Assembly (NCBI GenBank): GCA_016871725.1
Contig: VHCL01000012.1
Coordinates: 1 to 41,865, forward strand
Reading direction: 5' to 3'
Length of the DNA: 41,865 nt
From: Verrucomicrobiota bacterium
Lineage (GTDB): Bacteria > Verrucomicrobiota > Verrucomicrobiia > Opitutales > UBA953
Part shown: positions 1 through 7,744 of the stretch, one piece after another
Position numbering within the stretch: position 1 is the stretch's first letter
Layout of the letters: the number at the start of each line of letters is the position of its first letter
The notes under the pieces: generated by a model
Told to the model about the DNA's origin: nothing
Seen by the model: only the letters and a program-made list of their open reading frames with translations
The model's database searches: none
Position numbers and translations under genes: made by a program

Positions 1-1428
1 CGCATGATAGGCCTTGGTGACCTCGATGGCGTAACCGAAGGCGCCGTTGTAGCGGACCTTCAGCGACTTGATGCCGGTGCGGTTCTGCTCGTTGCGCTCG
101 AAGTCGGCGATCCAGCCCTTGCTGTCCGAGGCGAGCGAACGGAGGCGGTCGAGCTCGGCGTCGAAACCGGCGCGCAGGGCGCCGCCTTCGGCGAGGTCGA
201 CCGGAAGCTCGTCGGCGAGGGCGGCTTCGAGGCGGGCGAGCAAGGCCGGCTCGGCCTCGATCTTCGCGGCGAGCGCCGCGAGCGTGCCGCCTGGCAAGGC
301 CAGCAGCTCCTCGCGCAAGGCAGGCAAGGCCCGCAAGGTGTCACGCACGCCCCCGAGCTCGCGCGGATTGCGCAGGCGGTTCTGGAGACGGGCGAGGATG
401 CGGGCGAGGTCGCGGACGCCGCGCAACGCCTCGGCGACGCGGGCGGCCGCGCCGGGATGCCGGACGAACTCGCCGACGGCCGACTGGCGGCGGCGGATGA
501 GCTCGAGGTCGGTGGACGGCTCGGCCAGCCACAAGGCCAGCAGGCGGGCGCCGGCGGGAGTCTCCGTCCGGTCGATCGTCTCCAGCAGCGAACCCTCGCG
601 CGCGCCGCCCGAGGCCGCGAACAGCTCCAGGTTGCGGGAGGAAGCCGCGTCCAGCAGGACGGCGTCGCCGAGCTTGGCTTCGATCAGGCGGAAAAGGTTC
701 TTCGGGCGGTCGCAGAGCGAGTCGGTGACGTAACCGAGGACCGCGCCCGCGGCGCCGAGCGCGGGATGTTCGTCGGTGAGGCCGAAACCGGCGAGACCAT
801 GGACGGCGAGCGTCTGCGCGACGAGGCGGGCGCCCGCGGCGCCGTCGAAGTTCCAGCCCGGCAGACGCGAGACCGCCCTGCCCTGCAGGAAGACCTCGAG
901 CGCCGCCCGGTCGGCCGGCGACGGCTCGAGGCCCTCGGGGAGGATGATCTCGCGCGGCGAGACCGAATGGAGCAACGGCAGCAGGCGGGACGGGCCGGCG
1001 TCCGTGGCCAGGCGGAAATCAGCCGTGGAGACGTCGAGCCAGGCGGCGTGCCAGCCTTGCTTGTCCCAGCTGAGGGCGGCCAGATAATTGCCCCGACGGG
1101 AGTCGAGCTGGGAATCTTCCAGCGCCGTGCCGGGGGTCAGGATGCGGGTGAGACCACGCCGCACGAGCTTGCCGGCGACCGGGGCTTCGAGCTGGTCGCA
1201 GATGGCGACCTTCCAGCCGGCGGCCAGGAGGCGGTTGACGTATGCCGGGGCGGCATGATGCGGAAGTCCGGCCATCGGCGTCTCGTGACGCTTCGTGAGG
1301 GTCAGGCCGAGGACCTTAGCGGCGATCTCGGCGTCCTTGCCGAAGACCTCGTAGAAATCGCCGAGGCGGAAAAGCAGGATCGTGCCTTCCGCGAGCTTCT
1401 CGCGGAATTCACGGTACTGCCGCTGCAT
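1..1428 (-). CDS. mutS: DNA mismatch repair protein MutS, N-terminal part (runs off the left edge)
   Basis: MutS binds mismatches and small loops and starts methyl-directed-type repair with MutL. About 476 residues are visible, covering the mismatch-binding domain, connector, lever and start of the clamp; the ATPase domain lies outside the window. The segment LFRLGDFYEVF near residue 20 holds the Phe-x-Glu (F-Y-E) that stacks on the mismatch, followed by LGLTLTKR and PMAGLPHHA, typical of domain I. The last visible residues are KAYHA. I chose ATG 1428 because AAGGAG sits six bases upstream. The reading frame stays open further upstream, and GTG 1446 would add VEKETP, restoring the family's usual TPM(x)xQY start, so that codon is a real alternative. 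It lies downstream of phoH on the same strand and is probably co-transcribed with it. Confidence 0.95.
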   Translation of the reverse strand, partial: MQRQYREFREKLAEGTILLFRLGDFYEVFGKDAEIAAKVLGLTLTKRHETPMAGLPHHAAPAYVNRLLAAGWKVAICDQLEAPVAGKLVRRGLTRILTPGTALEDSQLDSRRGNYLAALSWDKQGWHAAWLDVSTADFRLATDAGPSRLLPLLHSVSPREIILPEGLEPSPADRAALEVFLQGRAVSRLPGWNFDGAAGARLVAQTLAVHGLAGFGLTDEHPALGAAGAVLGYVTDSLCDRPKNLFRLIEAKLGDAVLLDAASSRNLELFAASGGAREGSLLETIDRTETPAGARLLALWLAEPSTDLELIRRRQSAVGEFVRHPGAAARVAEALRGVRDLARILARLQNRLRNPRELGGVRDTLRALPALREELLALPGGTLAALAAKIEAEPALLARLEAALADELPVDLAEGGALRAGFDAELDRLRSLASDSKGWIADFERNEQNRTGIKSLKVRYNGAFGYAIEVTKAYHA

Positions 1429-1523
1429 CGGGGTCTCCTTCTCCACGAGGGGAAGCGAAAGCCCCGGGAGGGTCCCCGCAAGTGCGGACTACCGGCCCCG
1501 GCCCGGACAAGCCGGGAAGTTGC

Positions 1524-3059
1524 TCACATCAGCTGGGCGGCGAGTTCCGACAGGGCGCTCCGGACCCCGCTGAGCAGGCGGACGTTCGCCGTGATGGCGT
1601 GGCCCTTCATGCGTTCGTGGGTGTGGATCAGCCCGTTGGACTTGCCGTCCAGATAAGGGGTGTCGACCTGGTCGAGGTCGCCGATGAGGACGACCTTGGA
1701 GCCTTCACCGATGCGCGTGATGACGGTCTTCGCCTCGTGCGGGGTCATGTTCTGGGCCTCGTCCACGATCATGAAGGCGTGGCCGATCGAGCGGCCGCGG
1801 ATGAAGGTCATCGCCTCGATCTCGATGAGGCCGGAATCGATCAGCCACTGGTAAGGCTTGCGCGGCTGGTTGATGGCCTGGAACTGCGAACCGAAGATCG
1901 GCTGCGGGGCCTTCATCGCCTGGGCCTTCTTCTGGCGGCGCTGCGTGTCGGTGGCGACGGCTTCCTTCGCGGTCGGCGTGGCGGCGGCGTGGCCGTTCTT
2001 CGAGAAGAGCACCTCGAGGTTGTCGAAGTAAGGCTGGATGTAAGGCGAGAGCTTCTCCTCCTTGGAACCGGGCAAGGCGCCGATGTCCTTGCCGATCTGC
2101 ACGACGGGGCGGGAGACGTAGAGCTTCTTGTAAGGCGAGAAGTCGCTGAGGACCTGGGAGAGCGCGGCGGCGATCGAGAGGAAGGTCTTGCCGGTGCCGG
2201 CGCGACCGAAGCAGGTGACGAGGCGGATCTCGGGGTTCAGCAGGGCGTCGAGGAAGATCCACTGCTCGAAGTTCTTGGGGATGACGCGCATGCCGCGCGG
2301 CATCTGCAGCCCCTTGCGGGCGCCGCTGTCGGAGGACATGAACTCACGGTAGAGACCCAGCGGGACGAAGGCCCCGTCGCCGAGGTGGCGGGCGGGCTCG
2401 CTCCAGGAATCGGACGTGAACATCACGTACTCGTTGATGAGCAGGGGCGGCTCCTCCTTCACCTTCACCTGGACCTGGCCGAGCTCCCGGAAGTCGCGCA
2501 TCGCGGCCGCCGTCACCTTGATCGTGCGGTAGTCGCCGACGTCGCTGGTCTCGACGCGGTCGTTGCGGTAGTCCTGGACCTCGAGGCCGAGGGCCTGGGC
2601 CTTGAGGGCCATGCAGGCGTCCTTGGTGACGAGGATGACCTGGCCCTTGGTGGTGTCGCGGAGATAGATCGCGGAGGCGATGATGCGATGGTCGGGCGCG
2701 TCGACCTGCATGAACACCGCGCGGAGGCGTTCGGACTTAGGGCCGCTGAAGTGGTCGCGGATCAGCGCCTCGTTGATGACGATGCGCAGTTCGCCGCCGT
2801 CGCGGAGATCGGCGTGGAGCGACCCCGGCTTGGACGGGTCGCCGTCCACGATGTCCTTGAGGGACCGGTTCTCGAAGAGCGCCCGGATGGCCCGGTTCAC
2901 GCGGCGCGCGCTGGCGCCGAGCTGACCTTGCTGGGTCTTCAGACGATCGAGTTCGGACAAGACCTCGACGGGCACGGCGACGACGTGCTCATCGAACTTG
3001 AACAGGGACTCGGGGTCGTGAATCAGTACGTTGGTGTCCAGGACGTAAGTCTTTTTCAC
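1524..3059 (-). CDS. PhoH-family protein: PIN domain fused to PhoH ATPase
   Basis: This is a two-domain PhoH2-type protein of about 511 residues. The N-terminal PIN nuclease-like domain begins at once with YVLDTNVLIHDPESLF, giving the first acidic metal ligand. The C-terminal P-loop ATPase has Walker A GRAGTGKT near residue 281 and Walker B FMIVDEAQNMTPHE, then VVLIGDLDQVDTPYLDGK as in PhoH proteins. Members of this family couple an RNA helicase/ATPase to a PIN ribonuclease; the cellular target here is unknown. The start is uncertain. GTG 3059 matches the usual family start (MKKTYVLDTN), but an AAGGA lies only one base before it. ATG 3119 in the same frame would add 20 residues and overlap the DUF971 gene by 14 bases. 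It lies between the DUF971 gene and mutS, all on the minus strand. Confidence 0.93.
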   Translation of the reverse strand: MKKTYVLDTNVLIHDPESLFKFDEHVVAVPVEVLSELDRLKTQQGQLGASARRVNRAIRALFENRSLKDIVDGDPSKPGSLHADLRDGGELRIVINEALIRDHFSGPKSERLRAVFMQVDAPDHRIIASAIYLRDTTKGQVILVTKDACMALKAQALGLEVQDYRNDRVETSDVGDYRTIKVTAAAMRDFRELGQVQVKVKEEPPLLINEYVMFTSDSWSEPARHLGDGAFVPLGLYREFMSSDSGARKGLQMPRGMRVIPKNFEQWIFLDALLNPEIRLVTCFGRAGTGKTFLSIAAALSQVLSDFSPYKKLYVSRPVVQIGKDIGALPGSKEEKLSPYIQPYFDNLEVLFSKNGHAAATPTAKEAVATDTQRRQKKAQAMKAPQPIFGSQFQAINQPRKPYQWLIDSGLIEIEAMTFIRGRSIGHAFMIVDEAQNMTPHEAKTVITRIGEGSKVVLIGDLDQVDTPYLDGKSNGLIHTHERMKGHAITANVRLLSGVRSALSELAAQLM

Positions 3060-3105
3060 GTCCTTCAGCGTGACCGGCCGCCGGGCGCGGGCAACCCGTA
3101 AAAAA

Positions 3106-3408
3106 TTATTTCGGCGCATCGATAGCGCGGAGGTAATCCCAGCTATAGATGCCGGTCCGATGCCCGTCGCTGAATTCGAAGCTGACCGCATAGTTGCCCA
3201 CCCGGCTCAGGCCCGTCACCGTCACTCCCGGGAACCGGCGGGGTCCGTCGCCGCCCCAGCGCTGACCGAGGATGTCGACCTCCCCCATGTTCTCCGCGCT
3301 CGGGGACAGTTCCCGGAGGAGTTCGGCCCGCAGGCACTGCTCCTGCCCGTCCTCCCAGGTGAGGGCGACGAAATCTCCGATGATCTGAAGGTCGCGTGGC
3401 GGCCGCAT
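3106..3408 (-). CDS. DUF971 domain protein (gamma-butyrobetaine hydroxylase-like N-terminal domain)
   Basis: This stand-alone DUF971 protein has about 100 residues. The family signature is VGNYAVSFEFSDGHRTGIYS followed by WDYLRAI near the C-terminus, and the first half has the expected LTWEDGQEQCLRAELLREL. Many DUF971 members carry CPCAxC after the Leu-Arg segment; here the equivalent stretch is SPSAENMG, so the metal-ligand cysteines are absent. I recall this Ser variant from other free-standing members. The domain occurs at the N-terminus of gamma-butyrobetaine hydroxylase and next to or fused with Mrp/ApbC proteins, but no biochemical role is established for the stand-alone form. The start is ATG 3408, with only a weak upstream GGAC. 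It is the probable first gene of a DUF971-phoH-mutS run. Confidence 0.85.
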   Translation of the reverse strand: MRPPRDLQIIGDFVALTWEDGQEQCLRAELLRELSPSAENMGEVDILGQRWGGDGPRRFPGVTVTGLSRVGNYAVSFEFSDGHRTGIYSWDYLRAIDAPK

Positions 3409-3502
3409 GCCGTCCAAGGTGGCCGACCCGGAGACGGGCGCAAGCGGGGACGCATGGGACGACCTTGACTCCGTGCCCGCGCTGGCGACCCTGCCCTTCA
3501 CT

Positions 3503-3808
3503 ATGGCAGGCGTAGGCAAACTCCTCAAACAAGCCCAGAAGATGCAGCGCGGCATCGCCGAAGCCCAGCAGCAGCTTGCGGCCGAAAGGCTCGAAGTCTC
3601 CCATGGCGGCGGCGCCATCCGCGTGACAGTGGACGGCCACGGGCTCGTCCATGGGCTCAGCATCGACCCGGAGTTCCTCAAGGAAGAGAAGACCGTCGTC
3701 GAGCAAGCCCTCGTGCTCGCCCTCCAGGAAGCCGCCGCCAAGGCCCGCGTCCTGCACGAGGCCACGATGTCGAAGGCCACGGCCGGCTTCTCCCTCCCCG
3801 GGATGTGA
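3503..3808 (+). CDS. YbaB/EbfC nucleoid-associated protein
   Basis: This DNA-binding protein has 101 residues. MAGVGKLLKQAQKMQRGIAE opens the long first helix typical of YbaB, followed by a strand region (HGGGAIRVTVDGHGLVHGLS) and a C-terminal helix with many Ala and Glu. Family members form dimers, bind DNA and coat the nucleoid. The gene stands six bases before recR, as in the common dnaX-ybaB-recR order, but dnaX is not here: upstream is the divergent DUF971 gene, 94 bases away. The frame is open further upstream, but the family start at MAGVGK argues for ATG 3503. Confidence 0.93.
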   Translation: MAGVGKLLKQAQKMQRGIAEAQQQLAAERLEVSHGGGAIRVTVDGHGLVHGLSIDPEFLKEEKTVVEQALVLALQEAAAKARVLHEATMSKATAGFSLPGM

Positions 3809-3814
3809 TCGCCC

Positions 3815-4417
3815 GTGACCCCTTCTTTCGACAAGGTCCGCCAGCTCCTGAAGATGCTCCCCGGGATGGGGCATCGCTCCGCCGAACGCCTCGCCCTCCA
3901 CCTGCTGGTCGAGCGCCCGGGCAAGCTCGCGCCCTTGCTCGAGTCCCTGCAGGCCGCCGCCGCGGCCGTCCGGCGTTGCGGGCGTTGCGGCAGCCTCGCC
4001 GAGACCGAGCTCTGCCCGGTCTGTCAGGACGTCAAACGCGACCCCGCCGCGGTCTGCGTGGTCGAGCAGGTCCCCGACCTCATGGCCATCGAACGCTCGG
4101 CGGCCTATCGCGGCACCTACCACGTCCTCCACGGCCGCCTTTCGCCGATCAACGGCGTCGGGCCCGACCAGCTCAACCTGGCGACCTTCGAACAGCGGCT
4201 GAAGGACGAGCCCATCGCCGAGGTCGTGCTGGCCCTGGGCAATGACATCGAAGGCGAAGCCACCTGTCACTATATCACCGAAGCGATCCATGCGATCCGG
4301 CCGAGCATCAAGGTCTCGCGCATCGGCTTCGGCCTGCCGAGCGGCAGCGGCCTGACCTTCGCCGACCCCGCCACGCTCCGGAGCGCCCTGGAGGGTCGTC
4401 GCGATGTCGCCAACTGA
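3815..4417 (+). CDS. recR: Recombination mediator protein RecR
   Basis: RecR works with RecF/RecO to load RecA on gapped single-stranded DNA. This copy has 200 residues, the normal length. Domains in order: an N-terminal helix-hairpin-helix (LLKMLPGMGHRSAERLALHL, residues 11-30); a zinc finger with Cys55, Cys58, Cys67 and Cys70 (CGRCG...CPVC); a Toprim domain starting at VCVVEQVPDLMAIE; and a C-terminal segment with VSRIGFGLPSGSGLTFAD. The start is GTG 3815, six bases after the ybaB stop. Its 3' end overlaps the following methyltransferase gene by 14 bases, suggesting translational coupling. Confidence 0.97.
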   Translation: MTPSFDKVRQLLKMLPGMGHRSAERLALHLLVERPGKLAPLLESLQAAAAAVRRCGRCGSLAETELCPVCQDVKRDPAAVCVVEQVPDLMAIERSAAYRGTYHVLHGRLSPINGVGPDQLNLATFEQRLKDEPIAEVVLALGNDIEGEATCHYITEAIHAIRPSIKVSRIGFGLPSGSGLTFADPATLRSALEGRRDVAN

Positions 4418-5561
4418 CAGGCTCGCCTACCCGGGATCCGCCGAAGCGTTCTGGGTCGGCCATGCCGAACTCGCCGCGGAGCGCGCGGGCGAGGAAGCCC
4501 TCGAACGGATGACGCCCGCCGTGGCCCATCTCTCGGACCTCTTCACCATCGAGCGCCCCGAACGCAAGTTCCCGGACTACTTCGCCGACCCCCGGCTCCT
4601 CGCCGCTTACGGCGTCTTCTTCCTTCCGCAGAGCTTCACGCGCACCTCGTTCGCCTTGGCTCAGGTCTGCGGGCTTCGCGGCTGGCGACCGGCGTCGCCG
4701 GCCGCCGCGATCCTCGACCTCGGCTGCGGGCCCGGCTCCTGCGGCGTCGCGGCCGCGCACCGCCTGCGTCAGCTGGGCGTCGCCGAAGTCCGTCTGACCG
4801 GCGTCGACAAGTCGCCCAGCGCGCTCGCGGCCATGGAATCGTTCGGTCGCGCCGTGCTCGGCCCCGACGCCCCCGTCCGCACGCGCATCGGCGACGCCGC
4901 CCGCCCGGAGACCTGGCCGGACGGACGCTTCGACCTGATCGTCGCCGGCTTCGTGCTGAACGAGATGCCGCAGCTGGACGCCGCCGCCCTGCTGCGCTGG
5001 TTCGGCGAACTCAAGGCGCGGCTGGCGCCCGGCGGACTGATCCTGATCCTCGAGCCCGCCCTCCGGATCACGGCCGAACGCCTGCAGCGCCTGAGCGATG
5101 CGGTCGCGGCCGGCGAGATGACGCGGATCGCGCCGGAGCTCGACGCCCGGCCCGACCCTCAGCTCGGCGTCGGCGAGCACTGGAGCCATGAGACCCGCGC
5201 CTGGGAAGCCCCCGCGTCGACGGCGTTCGTCAACCGCCACCTGCATCGCGACCTGCGGGAGGTGCGTTTCTCGTTCGCGGCCTTCTCCGCCGCGCCGCTG
5301 GCGCCGCTGCCCGCCGGCCTGAGCCGGCTCGTCTCCGACGTCCAGATCATCAAAGGCCTCCTCCGCTTCATCGCCGTCCGGGAAGGGCGGATCGAATCCG
5401 TCGAAGTCCCGACCCGCGGCCTGTCGAAGCATGAGGTCAAGCAACTCGCGGCCCGGTTCGGACGGGGCGACGTCGTCCGCTACTCCCATGCGCCGGCGCC
5501 GAAGCTCCGGCTCGCGAATCACGGTGAATTAGAGGTCTTTTGGACGCCGGCCGGCCCCTGA
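4404..5561 (+). CDS. Rsm22-like class I SAM-dependent methyltransferase
   Basis: The protein has 385 residues with a Rossmann methyltransferase core. The SAM-binding motif I is ILDLGCGPGSCGVAA near residue 108, an acidic residue closes the next strand (TGVDKSPSAL), and FDLIVAGFVLNEM matches motif IV with the NEM seen in Rsm22/METTL17 proteins. A strand LILILEPALRITAERL sits where that family has VEPGTP-x-G. Rsm22/METTL17 proteins are associated with the small ribosomal subunit. The usual cysteine cluster (CPHxxxCP...WCH) is replaced by a stretch reading PDPQLGVGEHWSHE, so the predicted Fe-S or zinc site is missing. The family call is by layout and motif only. It overlaps recR by 14 bases. The substrate is unknown; rRNA is the natural guess. 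Confidence 0.72.
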   Translation: MSPTDRLAYPGSAEAFWVGHAELAAERAGEEALERMTPAVAHLSDLFTIERPERKFPDYFADPRLLAAYGVFFLPQSFTRTSFALAQVCGLRGWRPASPAAAILDLGCGPGSCGVAAAHRLRQLGVAEVRLTGVDKSPSALAAMESFGRAVLGPDAPVRTRIGDAARPETWPDGRFDLIVAGFVLNEMPQLDAAALLRWFGELKARLAPGGLILILEPALRITAERLQRLSDAVAAGEMTRIAPELDARPDPQLGVGEHWSHETRAWEAPASTAFVNRHLHRDLREVRFSFAAFSAAPLAPLPAGLSRLVSDVQIIKGLLRFIAVREGRIESVEVPTRGLSKHEVKQLAARFGRGDVVRYSHAPAPKLRLANHGELEVFWTPAGP

Positions 5562-5612
5562 GCACCAGATTGTAACATTCCGGGCCGGGCATTGGTTTGC
5601 CTGCCCCGAATC

Positions 5613-5617
5613 AAGGG
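5613..5617 (+). promoter_or_regulatory. Shine-Dalgarno AAGGG deciding the ppk1 start
   Basis: AAGGG lies six bases before ATG 5624. This favours a start 16 codons upstream of the ATG (5672) from which the conserved MFNRELSW segment begins. Clear ribosome binding sites are uncommon in this window, so this one carries some weight. Confidence 0.5.
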
Positions 5618-5623
5618 TGTCTT

Positions 5624-7744
5624 ATGGGACGGTCTGCGTCGCCATGCGGCGCCCATCCCATCCCTCTTCCCATGTTCAACCGCGAACTCAGCTGGCTTAG
5701 TTTCGACCGACGGGTCCTCGAGCTCGCCGAGGACGAAAGCGTCCCGCTGCTCGAACGCGTCCGCTTCCTTTCGATCGTCAGCTCCAACCTGGACGAATTC
5801 TTCGAGATTCGGGTGGCCGGCATCATGCAGCAGGAGGAGTCCGCCAGCCATCCGGCCACCCGCGAATTCCTGACCGAAGTGCTCGCCAAGGCGAGGGAAC
5901 TCGTGGAGTCGGAGCAGGCCTGCTGGAAGAACCAGCTGCTGCCGGCGCTGGCGGCCCAGGGCATCGTCTTCAAGTCACGCGAACAGCTCGACGAAGCCGA
6001 CCGCGCGGAACTCTCGCCGCGTTTCGACAGCGACATCTTCTCCGCGTTGACGCCGCTGGCGATCGACCCTTCCCACCCCTTCCCCGTCCTCACCAACAAA
6101 GGCCTCTACCTGCTCGTGCTGCTCCGCGACCCCGCGGACGGCGAGATCCGCCGCGCGGTCGTGCCGGTACCCAGGGTCCTGCCCCGGGTGCTGACGGTGG
6201 GCCAAGGCCCGCGGCCGGCTTATACGCTGCTCAGCCACGTCATCCAGCTGTTCATCCATCGGCTCTTCCCGGGTCTCGAACTCCAAGGCTCATGGGCCTT
6301 CCGCATCACGCGCAACAGCGACCTGTACGTCGACGAGGAAGAGGCCGGCAACCTGCTCGAGGCCATCGAGGAAGAGATCCGCAACCTCCGCAAAGGCGCG
6401 CCGGTGCGGCTTGAGATCGAAGCCGACGTCCCCGAAGGCGAGATGCGCTGGCTGCTCCAGTCGATCGGGCTTTCGGCGGACAACGCCTTCAAGGTCGCCG
6501 GCCCGGTCAACTTGCTCCGCCTCGGCAGCCTCATCGACCTGATCCCACGGCCCGACCTGCTCTACCCGACGTTCGTGCCGGCCTTGCCGCCCGAGTGCGT
6601 CGACCCGGCCAAGCTCTACGCGCGCATCGCCCAGCAGGACCTCCTCCTGCACCACCCTTACGAATCCTTCACGCCCGTCGTCGACTTCATCCGCCAGGCC
6701 GCCAAGGACGAGAGCGTCGTCGCCATCAAGCTCACCCTCTACCGCACCAGCGGCGACTCCCCGGTGGTCGAAGCCCTCAAGGAAGCCGCCCGCAACGGCA
6801 AACAGGTCACGGCCTTGGTCGAGCTCCGCGCCCGCTTCGACGAGCTCAACAACATCGAATGGGCCCGCCAGCTGGAGGAGGTCGGCGCGCACGTGGTCTA
6901 CGGCCTCGCCGGCCTGAAGACCCACTGCAAGGCGTGCCTCGTCATCCGCCAGGAAAAAGGCGGCCTGCGCCGTTACGCCCACCTGGGCACCGGCAACTAC
7001 AACCCGAAGACGGCGCGCATCTACACCGACTTCTCGCTCTTCACCGCGGACGCCGAGGTGACGGCCGACGTCGGCCTGCTCTTCAACGTCCTGACCGGCA
7101 ACCTCAGCCGGCCCAAGTTCAAGCACCTCCTCGTCGCGCCCTTCGACCTCGCCCGGCGCATCATCGAGCTCATCGACGCCGAGACCTCGGCGGCGAAGGC
7201 GGGACGCAAGGCGACGATCTTCGCGAAGGTGAACAGCCTCGTCGACCCCGACGTCATCGCCGCCCTCTACCGCGCCTCCGCCGCCGGCGTGAAGGTCGAG
7301 CTCGTCGTCCGCGGCATCTGCTGCCTGCAGCCGGGCGTCGCCGGCCGCAGCGAGAACATCCGCGTGCGCAGCTTCCTCGGACGCTTCCTCGAGCACAGCC
7401 GCCTCTTCCGCTTCGAGAACAGCGGCGGCGAGCCGGTGATCCTGCTCGGCAGCGCGGACTGGATGCCGCGCAACTTCCTGCGGCGCGTCGAATGCGTGTT
7501 CCCGCTCCGGAACAAGGCCTTGCGCCGCCGCGTCGAAGCCGAAGTCATCGCCACCTACATGGAGCGGCTGGGCGACGCCAAGGAGCTCCGCCCCGACGGC
7601 GGCACCGTGGCGAGCGCGCCGGAAGGTCGGCGGGCCCCGTGCGCCCAGGACGTGTTCCTCGGACTGGCCCGCCGGCTCATGCCGGAGGACGTCAGCGCGC
7701 CGAAGAAGAAGGCCCCAGGCAGATCCGCTCGACGGCCGCGTTGA
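5624..7744 (+). CDS. ppk1: Polyphosphate kinase 1
   Basis: PPK1 reversibly moves the terminal phosphate of ATP onto inorganic polyphosphate. The protein is about 706 residues, full length for the family. NRELSWLSFDRRVLELAED opens the N domain, and SSNLDEFFEIRVAGI is a family hallmark. In the catalytic part, LVELRARFDELNNIEWARQL and LAGLKTHCKACLVIR include His434, equivalent to the autophosphorylated histidine of E. coli PPK1 (His435). GTGNYNPKTARIYTDFSLF and GSADWMPRNFLRRVE are also typical. It ends in a basic, Ala/Pro-rich tail. The last 53 bases overlap the 3' end of the convergent lpxK gene. A Ppx/GppA-type phosphatase, the likely degradative partner, appears at the far right of the window. 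No promoter is obvious in the 62-base gap upstream. Confidence 0.97.
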   Translation: MGRSASPCGAHPIPLPMFNRELSWLSFDRRVLELAEDESVPLLERVRFLSIVSSNLDEFFEIRVAGIMQQEESASHPATREFLTEVLAKARELVESEQACWKNQLLPALAAQGIVFKSREQLDEADRAELSPRFDSDIFSALTPLAIDPSHPFPVLTNKGLYLLVLLRDPADGEIRRAVVPVPRVLPRVLTVGQGPRPAYTLLSHVIQLFIHRLFPGLELQGSWAFRITRNSDLYVDEEEAGNLLEAIEEEIRNLRKGAPVRLEIEADVPEGEMRWLLQSIGLSADNAFKVAGPVNLLRLGSLIDLIPRPDLLYPTFVPALPPECVDPAKLYARIAQQDLLLHHPYESFTPVVDFIRQAAKDESVVAIKLTLYRTSGDSPVVEALKEAARNGKQVTALVELRARFDELNNIEWARQLEEVGAHVVYGLAGLKTHCKACLVIRQEKGGLRRYAHLGTGNYNPKTARIYTDFSLFTADAEVTADVGLLFNVLTGNLSRPKFKHLLVAPFDLARRIIELIDAETSAAKAGRKATIFAKVNSLVDPDVIAALYRASAAGVKVELVVRGICCLQPGVAGRSENIRVRSFLGRFLEHSRLFRFENSGGEPVILLGSADWMPRNFLRRVECVFPLRNKALRRRVEAEVIATYMERLGDAKELRPDGGTVASAPEGRRAPCAQDVFLGLARRLMPEDVSAPKKKAPGRSARRPR

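Noticed and set aside
1482..3101. 539-codon plus-strand frame opposite phoH
   Set aside because: Antisense shadow with low-complexity composition; the PhoH Walker motifs are on the minus strand.
3465..3493. TTGACT followed 17 bases later by ACCCTG as a ybaB promoter
   Set aside because: The -35 box is good, but the -10 is far from TATAAT and no second feature supports it.
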